From Desulfuromonadaceae bacterium GWB2_53_15 (GTDB lineage: Bacteria > Desulfobacterota > Desulfuromonadia > Geobacterales > Pseudopelobacteraceae): a stretch of DNA of 5,810 bases. The stretch is from NCBI GenBank assembly GCA_001824455.1, contig MHXL01000005.1, forward strand, positions 1,127-6,936, written 5' to 3'. A program made the position numbers and the translations under genes. Shown here one piece after another: positions 1 to 5,810 of the stretch (positions are counted from its first letter, which is position 1; each line of letters begins with the position of its first letter). Below the pieces are notes generated by a model. That model was given only the letters and a program-made list of their open reading frames with translations, made no database searches and was not told the DNA's origin.

Positions 1-522
1 GCGGAAAACGGTTTCCACGGCGCTCCCATGGCGATGATCGCCGACAAGGCCGGAGTGGGCGCCGGGACGATCTACCGCTACTTTGAAAACAAGGAAGTGC
101 TGATCAATGAACTGTACCAGGAACTGGAACAGAGGCTTTACGCTTACCTTATGCAAGGCTATTATCCTGATAAGCCGATCAGGGAGAGATTCATCCATCT
201 AGGCACGGCGATCCTGCGTTACTGCATTTCCAACCCGCTGGATTTCCGTTATCTGGAGCAGTTTCACAACTCCCCCTACGGCGTAGTACACCGCAGGGAT
301 AAAATTTTTGGTGAAGCAGATGAACAAGATGTTTATCGCGAACTGTTCGAGGAGGGTGTAGCCCAGCAAGTCATCAAGGAGCTGCCATTGGTGGTGCTCT
401 TTGCCTTGGCGTTCGGCCCGTTGATCACCGTGGCGCGTGACCATATCCTCGGATTCGTAATTATGGATGAAGCCTTGATCGGTCTGACCATTGCCGCCTG
501 TTGGGACGGGTTGAAGCGCTGA
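1..522 (+). CDS. TetR/AcrR-family transcriptional regulator (5' partial)
   Basis: A DNA-binding repressor, probably controlling the efflux genes downstream. The frame is open from base 1 and ends at TGA 520-522, giving 173 visible residues. The first residues (AENGFHGAPMAMIADKAG) already lie inside the TetR helix-turn-helix, so the true start is outside the window, roughly 20-25 codons upstream judging from the usual 190-200 residue length. The internal ATG at 28 would cut the DNA-binding domain and is not the start. Visible residues 10-18 form the first HTH helix, VGAG is the turn, and TIYRYFENK (23-31) is the recognition helix with the family's hallmark Y-x-Y/H-F-x-x-K pattern. The rest is the variable all-helical ligand-binding and dimerisation domain, so the inducer cannot be read. 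The gene points the same way as the pump genes rather than divergently, and ends 90 bases before the adaptor start. Family is certain; the target is inferred from position and from the palindrome at 571-588. Confidence 0.93.
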   Translation, partial: AENGFHGAPMAMIADKAGVGAGTIYRYFENKEVLINELYQELEQRLYAYLMQGYYPDKPIRERFIHLGTAILRYCISNPLDFRYLEQFHNSPYGVVHRRDKIFGEADEQDVYRELFEEGVAQQVIKELPLVVLFALAFGPLITVARDHILGFVIMDEALIGLTIAACWDGLKR

Positions 523-537
523 TACCTGATAATATCC

Positions 538-546
538 TGTTATACT
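538..546 (+). promoter_or_regulatory. Candidate extended -10 promoter element for the efflux operon
   Basis: TGTTATACT matches the extended -10 pattern (TG, one base, then a hexamer with five of six TATAAT positions). It lies in the AT-rich gap after the regulator. No convincing TTGACA-like -35 box lies 16-18 bases upstream, which an extended -10 can tolerate. Transcription would start near 552-553, placing the palindrome at 571-588 about 20 bases downstream of the start. A competing -10 is TCTAAT at 586-591, overlapping the right arm of the palindrome but also without a clear -35. AT-rich DNA gives such matches by chance, so this is tentative. Confidence 0.28.
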
Positions 547-570
547 TATTAATTATTAGTAAATATCTTA

Positions 571-588
571 AGAATGAACCTTCATTCT
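571..588. promoter_or_regulatory. Probable TetR-family operator (perfect inverted repeat)
   Basis: AGAATGAA-CC-TTCATTCT is a perfect inverted repeat with 8-base arms and a 2-base centre, in the only intergenic space between the regulator and the adaptor gene. GAATGAA/TTCATTC half-sites resemble operators described for many TetR regulators of efflux genes. The repeat is too AT-rich, and has no following T-run, to be a convincing terminator. It sits 25 bases before the adaptor ATG and close upstream of its ribosome-binding site, so a bound dimer could block polymerase binding or elongation. Its link to the adjacent regulator is inferred from position. Confidence 0.75.
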
Positions 589-602
589 AATTAATAAACC
601 AT

Positions 603-607
603 AGAGG
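603..607 (+). promoter_or_regulatory. Ribosome-binding site that decides the adaptor start
   Basis: AGAGG (extending to AGAGGTG) lies 5 bases before ATG 613. The in-frame GTG at 607-609 overlaps this purine tract and has no ribosome-binding site of its own at a proper distance, so the ATG is the better start. Confidence 0.7.
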
Positions 608-612
608 TGCCT

Positions 613-1806
613 ATGCAAACGACTTACAAAAACACATTATTTGCCACCGTTGGGATTCTTGCTGTCAGCCTGATGATGACCGGATGCGGAAAAAAACCCG
701 CGGGTGGCCCGCCGCCAAGCGGTCCCCCCGAAGTCGGGGTGGTGGTCGTGAAACCGGAAAGGGTAGCTCTGACATCGGAACTATCGGGCCGCACCGCACC
801 CTACATGATTGCCGAGGTACGCCCCCAGGTAGGCGGAATTATCCAGAAGCGGCTGTTCACCGAAGGTTCCGATGTACAGGCCGGACAGGTTCTCTATCAG
901 ATTGATCCAGCCAGCTATCAGGCAGCCTTTGCCAGTGCCAAGGCATCCGAGGCCAGGTCCGAGGCCAACCTGATCCCGGCCAGGCTAAAGGAAGGGCGCT
1001 ACAAGGATCTGGTGAAGATCAAGGCGGTAAGTCAGCAGGATTACGATGACGCCTATGCCGCTCTCAAGCAGGCCGAGGCCGATGTGGCGGCTGCCAAGGC
1101 GGCAGTGGAAACGGCCCGCATCAACCTGGCCTATACCAGGATAACTGCTCCTATCTCCGGTCGAATCGGGCGATCGACCGTCACCAATGGAGCATTGGTG
1201 ACCGCCAACCAGCCGGCGGCACTGGCAACCATACAGCAGCTCAACTCCATGTATGTAGATGTTACCCAGTCCAGCTCCGAATTGCTGAAGCTGAAACAGA
1301 ACCTGGCCAGCGGCCTGCTGAAGCAAGGCGGAGCAGCCCAGGCGCGGGTCAAGCTGCTGCTGGAAGACGGCAGCGCTTACCCTTTACCCGGAACCCTGAA
1401 ATTTTCTGAAGTTACCGTGGACCAGAGTACCGGCTCCGTTACCCTGCGCGCAATATTCCAAAACCCGAAACAGATCTTGCTGCCGGGTATGTTTGTCCGC
1501 GCAATCCTGGAGGAAGGGGTCAGTCCGCAAGGGATCCTTGTTCCGCAGCGGGGGGTTAGCCGGAATCCGAAAGGTGAAGCCGTAGTCCTGCTGGTTGGAG
1601 CCGAGGAAAAGGTTGAGCCGCGACTAATCAAGGTGGTCCGGACAGTGGGCGACGACTGGTTGGTAAGTGACGGACTGAAAGCAGGTGACCGTGTCATCGT
1701 GGAAGGCCTCCAGAAGGCGCGGCCGGGAACACAGGTCAAGGCGGTGCCCTTTGGCGCACCGGTAGCAGCGGCTGCCACGACGCAACCGGCGGCAGCGAAA
1801 AAATAA
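613..1806 (+). CDS. acrA: RND efflux periplasmic adaptor lipoprotein (AcrA/MexA family)
   Basis: Periplasmic adaptor (membrane fusion protein) joining the RND pump to the outer-membrane channel. The start at ATG 613 gives 397 residues, the normal family length. Residues 1-24 are a lipoprotein signal peptide with lipobox MTGC, so Cys25 is the lipidated anchor; a Gly/Pro-rich linker follows. The first lipoyl half is about 67-99 (from AEVRPQVGGII to the IDP end), the coiled-coil hairpin about 100-172, and the second lipoyl half starts at ITAPISGRIG (177-186). A beta-barrel (roughly 205-295) and membrane-proximal domain (roughly 300-380) follow, then an Ala-rich tail. At the hairpin tip R129, L133 and S140 reproduce the R-x3-L-x6-S motif that contacts TolC-type channels, in the same spacing as AcrA. 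It precedes the pump by 142 bases, mostly repeat. The symbol expresses family membership (AcrA/MexA), not proven orthology. Confidence 0.96.
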   Translation: MQTTYKNTLFATVGILAVSLMMTGCGKKPAGGPPPSGPPEVGVVVVKPERVALTSELSGRTAPYMIAEVRPQVGGIIQKRLFTEGSDVQAGQVLYQIDPASYQAAFASAKASEARSEANLIPARLKEGRYKDLVKIKAVSQQDYDDAYAALKQAEADVAAAKAAVETARINLAYTRITAPISGRIGRSTVTNGALVTANQPAALATIQQLNSMYVDVTQSSSELLKLKQNLASGLLKQGGAAQARVKLLLEDGSAYPLPGTLKFSEVTVDQSTGSVTLRAIFQNPKQILLPGMFVRAILEEGVSPQGILVPQRGVSRNPKGEAVVLLVGAEEKVEPRLIKVVRTVGDDWLVSDGLKAGDRVIVEGLQKARPGTQVKAVPFGAPVAAAATTQPAAAKK

Positions 1807-1813
1807 CACCATA

Positions 1814-1918
1814 CCCTTCTCCCTGAGGGAGAAGGTGGCCGAAGGCCGGATGAGGGGCAACAGTGCCATAGAAATTAACTCTGCCCCCTCACCCTAACCC
1901 TCTCCCTCAGGGAGAGGG
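1814..1918. repeat. Compound inverted-repeat element in the adaptor-pump intercistronic gap
   Basis: The gap holds two perfect GC-rich hairpins facing each other. The left is CCTTCTCCC (1815-1823), loop TGA, GGGAGAAGG (1827-1835); the right is CCCTCTCCC (1898-1906), loop TCA, GGGAGAGGG (1910-1918). Inside these, TGAGGGG (1851-1857) pairs with CCCCTCA (1885-1891), so the whole is also one long imperfect inverted repeat around a roughly 25-base AT-richer centre. A small GGCC-GAA-GGCC hairpin (1837-1847) sits in the left half. The CCCTCACCCTAACCCTCTCCC style recalls highly repeated intergenic elements of many proteobacterial genomes, of REP or MITE type. No T-run follows either hairpin, so it is not a typical intrinsic terminator. 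Copy number cannot be seen from one window. Confidence 0.82.
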
Positions 1919-1935
1919 AATATGTAAGAAAAATA

Positions 1936-1948
1936 AAGGAGCTTCTCC
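1936..1948 (+). promoter_or_regulatory. Pump ribosome-binding site inside a possible small hairpin
   Basis: AAGGAG (1936-1941) is a strong Shine-Dalgarno sequence 7 bases before ATG 1949, which fixes the pump start. GGAG (1938-1941) is complementary to CTCC (1945-1948) with a 3-base loop, so the site could fold on itself. CTTCTCC (1942-1948) is also complementary to GGAGAAG (1828-1834) in the left repeat hairpin. The ribosome-binding site is clear; the pairing is only a possibility. Confidence 0.85.
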
Positions 1949-4900
1949 ATGCCTCGCTTTTTCATAAACCGCCCGATTTTTGCCTGGGTAATCGCTATCA
2001 TGGTGATGCTTGTCGGACTTCTGGCAATCAAGAAGCTGCCGGTCTCCCAGTACCCACCCATCGCGCCGCCACAGATCGCCATCAATGCGGTCTATCCAGG
2101 CGCTTCGGCCCAGACGGTACAGGACACGGTTACCCAGGTCATCGAGCAGAAGCTGAACGGTATCGACAACCTGATCTACATGTCCTCCACCAGCGACTCG
2201 GCCGGGGCAGTGAGCATTACGCTGACCTTCAAGGCCGGCACCGACCCCAACATCGCCCAGGTGCAGGTGCAGAACAAGCTGCAGCTGGCCGTGCCGCTGC
2301 TCCCTCAGATTGTCCAGCGCTCGGGAATTCAGGTAGTCAAATCCACCAGGAACTTCCTGTTGATAGTCGGTCTTGTCTCGGAAGACGGTTCCATGGACCG
2401 CAATCAACTGACCGACTACATGGTCTCCAACCTCCAGGACATCGTCAGCCGCCTGGAAGGAGTCGGCGAACTGATGATCTTCGGCACCCAGAACGCCATG
2501 CGCATCTGGCTGAACCCTGCCAAGCTGCATAACTACCACATGACCACCAACGATGTAATTGCGGCACTGCAGGCCCAGAACGCCCAGGTGTCGGCCGGTC
2601 AATTCGGAGGCTCCCCGGCCCCCCAGGGACAGCAACTCAATGCCACCATCAACGCCCGCTCCCTGCTCCAGACCACGGAGCAGTTCGATGCCATCATCCT
2701 GCGCACCAACAGCGACGGATCCACGGTCAAACTAAAGGATGTGGCCGAAAGCAAAATCGGCACCGAAAACTACGAGATACAATCGTACTACAACGGCAAA
2801 CCGTTGGGAGGGATGGCAATCCGCCTAGCGGCCGGCGCCAACGCGCTGGAGACCGGCAACAGGGTCAAGGCCAAGATGGCGGAACTCTCTAAATATTTCC
2901 CCGCCGGGATGAAAGTAGTCTATCCCTACGACTCCACCCCCTTCGTCAAGATCTCCATCGAAGAGGTGGTGCACACCCTGATCGAGGCGGTCTTCCTGGT
3001 CTTCATCATCATGTTTCTCTTCCTGCAGAACATCCGCGCCACCCTGATCCCCACCATCGCGGTACCGGTGGTTCTCCTGGGCACCATGGGGGTATTGGCG
3101 GCCTGCGGATATTCCATCAACACCCTGACCATGTTCGCCCTGGTCATCGTCATCGGCCTGCTGGTGGACGACGCCATCGTTGTCGTCGAGAACGTGGAAC
3201 GGATCATGACCGAGGAAGGGCTTCCGCCCAAGGAAGCAACCATCAAGTCCATGGGACAGATCACCAGCGCCCTGTGGGGCATCGCCACCGTGCTGACGGC
3301 GGTCTTCCTTCCCATGGCCTTTTTTCCCGGCTCCACCGGCGTCATCTACCGCCAGTTCTCCATTACTATCATCTCCGCCATGATTCTGTCGGTGCTGGTG
3401 GCTATGATCCTGACCCCGGCGCTGTGCGCCACCCTGCTCAAGCCGGTAGTAAAGGGACATCATTCCGGTGAATCCGGCTGGTTCGGCTGGTTCTTCCGTC
3501 ACTTCAACCGGCTGTTCGAATTTTGCCGGTCAAATTATGAAGGGATCGTCGGCCGCTCCTTCGGCAAGCCTGTGCGCTACCTGGTGGTTTACGGCGCCAT
3601 CGTGGCCACCATGGCTTATTTCTTCCTGAATCTCCCCACCTCATTCCTGCCGGATGAGGATCAGGGCTTCATTATCTGCCAGGTACAGTTGCCGGCCGGT
3701 GCCACCCAGGAGCGGACCATCCAGGTCATACGCCAACTGGAACAGCATTTTCTTGAGAAAGAATCAAAAAACGTGGAAGGGGTCATTACCGTGGCCGGGT
3801 TCAGCTTTGCCGGTCGAGGGCAGAACATGGGACTGGCCTTTGTCAGGCTCAAGCACTGGGACGTTCGTCCGGGCAAGGATCAGAAAGCATCGGCCATTGC
3901 CGGCCGGGCTATGGGAGCATTCTCAAAGTTCAGAGACGGCCTCGCCTTCGCCTTTTCACCGCCGGCGGTACTTGAACTGGGGGTGGCGAACGGCTTCGAC
4001 TTGCAGCTGCAGGATCGTGGCGGACTGGGGCATGACAAGCTGATGGAGGCCCGCAACCAGTTGCTGGGCATGGCCATGAAAAACAAGAAACTGATAGCGG
4101 TGCGACCCAACGGCCAGGATGACTCGCCCCAGTTCAAGCTCGACATCGACGATGTGCGGGCCGGTGCCCTGGGGGTTTCACAAGCGGATATCAACAACGT
4201 GCTCTCCACTGCCTGGGGAAGTTCCTACGTCAACGACTTCATCCAGAACGGCCGGGTCAAGAAGGTCTATCTCCAAGCCGAAGCAAAATACCGGATGCTG
4301 CCGGAGGATATCAACAAATGGTATGTCAGCAACAAGGACGGCCAGATGGTACCATTCTCTGCCTTTGCCACTGCCCGCTGGCAGTATGGCTCACCCCGCC
4401 TGGAGCGTTACAACGGTATACCGGCCGTGGAGGTTCTGGGGCAGGCAGCGCCTGGAATCAGTACCGGCGAAGCCATGGACGAGGTGGAAAAGATGGCGGC
4501 CCAATTGCCGCCGGGAATCGGCTACGAATGGACCGGCCTTTCCTACGAGGAAAAAAATGCCGGGGCACAGGCACCGGCTCTGTATGCCATCTCGCTGCTG
4601 GTGGTGTTCCTCTCCGTGGCGGCTCTGTACGAGAGTTGGACCATCCCCTTCGTCAACTTGCTGATGCTTCCGCTGGGACTGGTGGGAGCGGTGATAGCGG
4701 TAAAACTGAGAGTGTTTCCCAACGATATATATCTCCAGATCGGGCTATTGACGACCATCGGACTTTCCACCAAGAATGCCATCCTGATCATCCAGTTCAT
4801 CAAAGCCCAGATGCACGAGGGTCACGAGCTGATGGAAGCCACCCTGACAGCGGTGAGAATTCGACTCCGGCCGGTCATCATGACGTCGCTGGCGTTCTTC

Positions 4901-5116
4901 TTCGGCACCCTGCCGCTGGCCTTGACCAAGGGAGCCGGCGCCGCAGCACAGAATGCTATCGGTACCGCCGTTACCGGGGGTCTGCTGTCAGCCACCTTCA
5001 TCGACCTGATCTTCATCCCGTTTTTCTTTGTGATGGTGTCAAAGCTGTTTGGCCGAAAGAAATACAAGCCTCACACCGAAGAGCCCAATGCCACCACTGC
5101 TTCGGAGGTACTCTGA
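1949..5116 (+). CDS. acrB: RND multidrug efflux pump, inner-membrane subunit (AcrB/MexB, HAE1 family)
   Basis: Proton-driven drug exporter of the inner membrane, working as a trimer with the adaptor and outer-membrane channel. At 1055 residues it is full length (AcrB 1049) and matches AcrB nearly end to end. TM1 is about 10-28; TM2-TM7 lie about 338-560 and TM8-TM12 about 870-1035, with the two large periplasmic porter/docking loops before each block. The proton relay is intact: D407 and D408 in TM4 ([16 protein letters not shown]), K942 in TM10 (GLSTKNAIL), and R972 and T979 in TM11. Distal-pocket residues F136, F178, N274, I277 and Y327 fall at AcrB numbering; the switch loop [10 protein letters not shown] gives F618 and F620 (AcrB F615, F617), and F631 matches F628. 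Two pocket positions differ: I613 for AcrB F610 and M176 for Q176. The conserved YRQFSITI and [17 protein letters not shown] segments are present. The stop lies one base before the channel ATG. The symbol marks family-level identity; substrates cannot be read, but HAE1 proteins export hydrophobic and amphiphilic compounds. Confidence 0.98.
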   Translation: MPRFFINRPIFAWVIAIMVMLVGLLAIKKLPVSQYPPIAPPQIAINAVYPGASAQTVQDTVTQVIEQKLNGIDNLIYMSSTSDSAGAVSITLTFKAGTDPNIAQVQVQNKLQLAVPLLPQIVQRSGIQVVKSTRNFLLIVGLVSEDGSMDRNQLTDYMVSNLQDIVSRLEGVGELMIFGTQNAMRIWLNPAKLHNYHMTTNDVIAALQAQNAQVSAGQFGGSPAPQGQQLNATINARSLLQTTEQFDAIILRTNSDGSTVKLKDVAESKIGTENYEIQSYYNGKPLGGMAIRLAAGANALETGNRVKAKMAELSKYFPAGMKVVYPYDSTPFVKISIEEVVHTLIEAVFLVFIIMFLFLQNIRATLIPTIAVPVVLLGTMGVLAACGYSINTLTMFALVIVIGLLVDDAIVVVENVERIMTEEGLPPKEATIKSMGQITSALWGIATVLTAVFLPMAFFPGSTGVIYRQFSITIISAMILSVLVAMILTPALCATLLKPVVKGHHSGESGWFGWFFRHFNRLFEFCRSNYEGIVGRSFGKPVRYLVVYGAIVATMAYFFLNLPTSFLPDEDQGFIICQVQLPAGATQERTIQVIRQLEQHFLEKESKNVEGVITVAGFSFAGRGQNMGLAFVRLKHWDVRPGKDQKASAIAGRAMGAFSKFRDGLAFAFSPPAVLELGVANGFDLQLQDRGGLGHDKLMEARNQLLGMAMKNKKLIAVRPNGQDDSPQFKLDIDDVRAGALGVSQADINNVLSTAWGSSYVNDFIQNGRVKKVYLQAEAKYRMLPEDINKWYVSNKDGQMVPFSAFATARWQYGSPRLERYNGIPAVEVLGQAAPGISTGEAMDEVEKMAAQLPPGIGYEWTGLSYEEKNAGAQAPALYAISLLVVFLSVAALYESWTIPFVNLLMLPLGLVGAVIAVKLRVFPNDIYLQIGLLTTIGLSTKNAILIIQFIKAQMHEGHELMEATLTAVRIRLRPVIMTSLAFFFGTLPLALTKGAGAAAQNAIGTAVTGGLLSATFIDLIFIPFFFVMVSKLFGRKKYKPHTEEPNATTASEVL
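5104..5109 (+). promoter_or_regulatory. Ribosome-binding site of the channel gene within the pump's 3' end
   Basis: GGAGGT lies 8 bases before ATG 5118 and inside the last codons of the pump gene. This supports the ATG start and tightly linked translation of pump and channel. Confidence 0.8.
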
Positions 5117-5117
5117 T

Positions 5118-5810
5118 ATGAAACATACACGACGGATGATGACAAGCCTGTGTCTCGCTATCGCCGCATTACTGCAATTGAGCGGATGCGCGACCATGGC
5201 CCCCAAATATACCCAGCCTGCCGCACCGGTTCCGGCTGCCTGGCCCAGCGGCCCAGCCTATCAGGCGGAGGCTGCCAAACCGGCGCAGAAGCCGGTAGCC
5301 GAAATCCCCTGGCAGGAGTTCTTTGTCGATCCACAGTTGCGCAAGCTGATCGCCCTGGCCCTGGAAAACAACCGCGACCTGCGGATTGCCGCCCTGAACA
5401 TCGAGCGGTCCCGGGCCCTGTACCAGATCCAGCGCTCTGATCTGTTCCCGAAACTTGACGCATCCGCTTCCGCCAATTTTCAACGTATTCCCCAGGACCT
5501 TTCCAACAACGGCCATGCAACGACTACGGAACAATACAACCTTGGCCTTGGCATCAGCTCCTACGAACTGGATTTCTTCGGTCGGATACGCAGCCTCAAG
5601 GATCAGGCGCTGGAGCAGTTCCTGGCCACCGGGCAGGCCCGGCGCAGTGTGCAGATCAGCCTGGTTTCCCAGGTTGCCGTTGTCTACCTGACCCTGGCCG
5701 CCGACCGGGAGCGTCTGCAACTGGCCAAAGACACCTTGACGAGCCGGCAGTCTTCCTACCAGCTTACCCGCAGTCGTTATGATGCCGGCGTCTCCTCCGC
5801 CCTCGATCTT
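5118..5810 (+). CDS. RND efflux outer-membrane channel lipoprotein (OprM/NodT family, 3' partial)
   Basis: Outer-membrane exit duct of the tripartite pump; a TolC-fold trimer. The frame is open to the window's end, giving 231 residues, about half of the usual 460-490. It begins at ATG 5118, one base after the pump's TGA. Residues 1-23 are a lipoprotein signal peptide (Arg-rich start, hydrophobic core) with lipobox LSGC, so Cys24 is the lipidated residue. The mature start, CATMAPKYTQPAAPVPAAWP, is typical of this family. Further family marks are WQEFFVDPQLRKLI (65-78), the first long helix ALENNRDLRIAALNIERSR (81-99), the DLFPKLDASAS strand entry (108-118), YELDFFGRIRSLKD (149-162), and the long helix through QISLVSQVAVVYLTLAADRERL. 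Together these cover the first of the two internal structural repeats. The later repeat and C-terminus are beyond the window, so integrity cannot be judged. Position directly behind the pump makes it the cognate channel. Confidence 0.95.
   Translation, partial: MKHTRRMMTSLCLAIAALLQLSGCATMAPKYTQPAAPVPAAWPSGPAYQAEAAKPAQKPVAEIPWQEFFVDPQLRKLIALALENNRDLRIAALNIERSRALYQIQRSDLFPKLDASASANFQRIPQDLSNNGHATTTEQYNLGLGISSYELDFFGRIRSLKDQALEQFLATGQARRSVQISLVSQVAVVYLTLAADRERLQLAKDTLTSRQSSYQLTRSRYDAGVSSALDL

Noticed and set aside
528..536. Small dyad GATA-A-TATC after the regulator gene
   Set aside because: Four-base arms in AT-rich DNA arise often by chance and it is not repeated nearby.
1815..1835. Hairpin after the adaptor gene as a Rho-independent terminator
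   Set aside because: The 9-bp stem is strong, but GTGGCC follows instead of a T-run, and the pump must be expressed with the adaptor. It fits better as part of the repeat element.
1922..1927. ATG-TAA minimal start-stop after the repeat, preceded by a purine-rich GGGAGAGGG
   Set aside because: A one-codon frame with a chance purine tract from the repeat arm; nothing supports a leader-peptide role.
1907..2635. Minus-strand open frame (242 codons) across the pump start and repeat element
   Set aside because: It lies antisense to conserved pump codons, has no plausible ribosome-binding site or family resemblance, and ends inside the repeat.
2825..3502. Long open frame on the minus strand (225 codons) opposite the pump gene
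   Set aside because: Its protein is very rich in His, Asp, Gly and Gln with no recognisable domain, as expected from the antisense of a membrane-segment coding region. The plus strand is an unbroken, well-conserved RND pump.
4318..5121. Plus-strand open frame (267 codons) in another frame within the pump 3' end
   Set aside because: It is an out-of-frame shadow of the real pump gene; the composition is Arg/Gly/His-rich and unstructured, while the pump frame shows TM8-TM12 and the proton-relay residues.
5169..5720. Minus-strand open frame (183 codons) opposite the channel gene
   Set aside because: The plus-strand frame from 5118 has a lipobox and the OprM-family motifs and continues to the window's end, so the minus frame is a shadow.
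1..5810. Search for CRISPR arrays, tRNA or rRNA genes, insertion-sequence ends, toxin-antitoxin pairs or an undescribed system
   Set aside because: The window is almost filled by four linked efflux genes; the two gaps (90 and 142 bases) hold only the control region and the inverted-repeat element.

Overview
The window holds most of a tripartite multidrug-efflux operon of the resistance-nodulation-division (RND) type, with its presumed local repressor. All genes are on the + strand, in the order TetR-family regulator (5' end outside the window), periplasmic adaptor lipoprotein (AcrA/MexA type), inner-membrane RND pump (AcrB/MexB type, HAE1 family), and outer-membrane channel lipoprotein (OprM/NodT type, 3' end outside the window). 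The outer-membrane channel and two lipobox signal peptides show a Gram-negative host. The moderately high GC of the coding regions, the style of the proteins and the intergenic repeat would suit a proteobacterium, perhaps a Geobacter-like member of Desulfuromonadales. That placement is from memory and is weak.

Layout: 1-522 regulator; 523-612 a strikingly AT-rich control region with a perfect 8-2-8 inverted repeat (571-588) that is the best operator candidate; 613-1806 adaptor; 1807-1948 an intercistronic stretch almost filled by a GC-rich compound inverted-repeat element (1814-1918), followed by the pump's ribosome-binding site; 1949-5116 pump; 5118-5810 channel, which starts one base after the pump's stop codon.

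How it works together: the pump takes amphiphilic substrates from the periplasm or outer leaflet, driven by proton influx through a conserved Asp/Asp/Lys/Arg relay (D407, D408, K942, R972). The adaptor bridges pump and channel, and the channel opens to the outside. The regulator probably senses a pump substrate and releases the operator in front of the adaptor gene.

This is a well-known kind of system and I see no undescribed one. The points worth a second look are the operator, the repeat element separating adaptor from pump with possible base pairing to the pump's start region, and substitutions in the pump's otherwise conserved distal drug pocket (Ile613 where AcrB has Phe610, Met176 where AcrB has Gln176).
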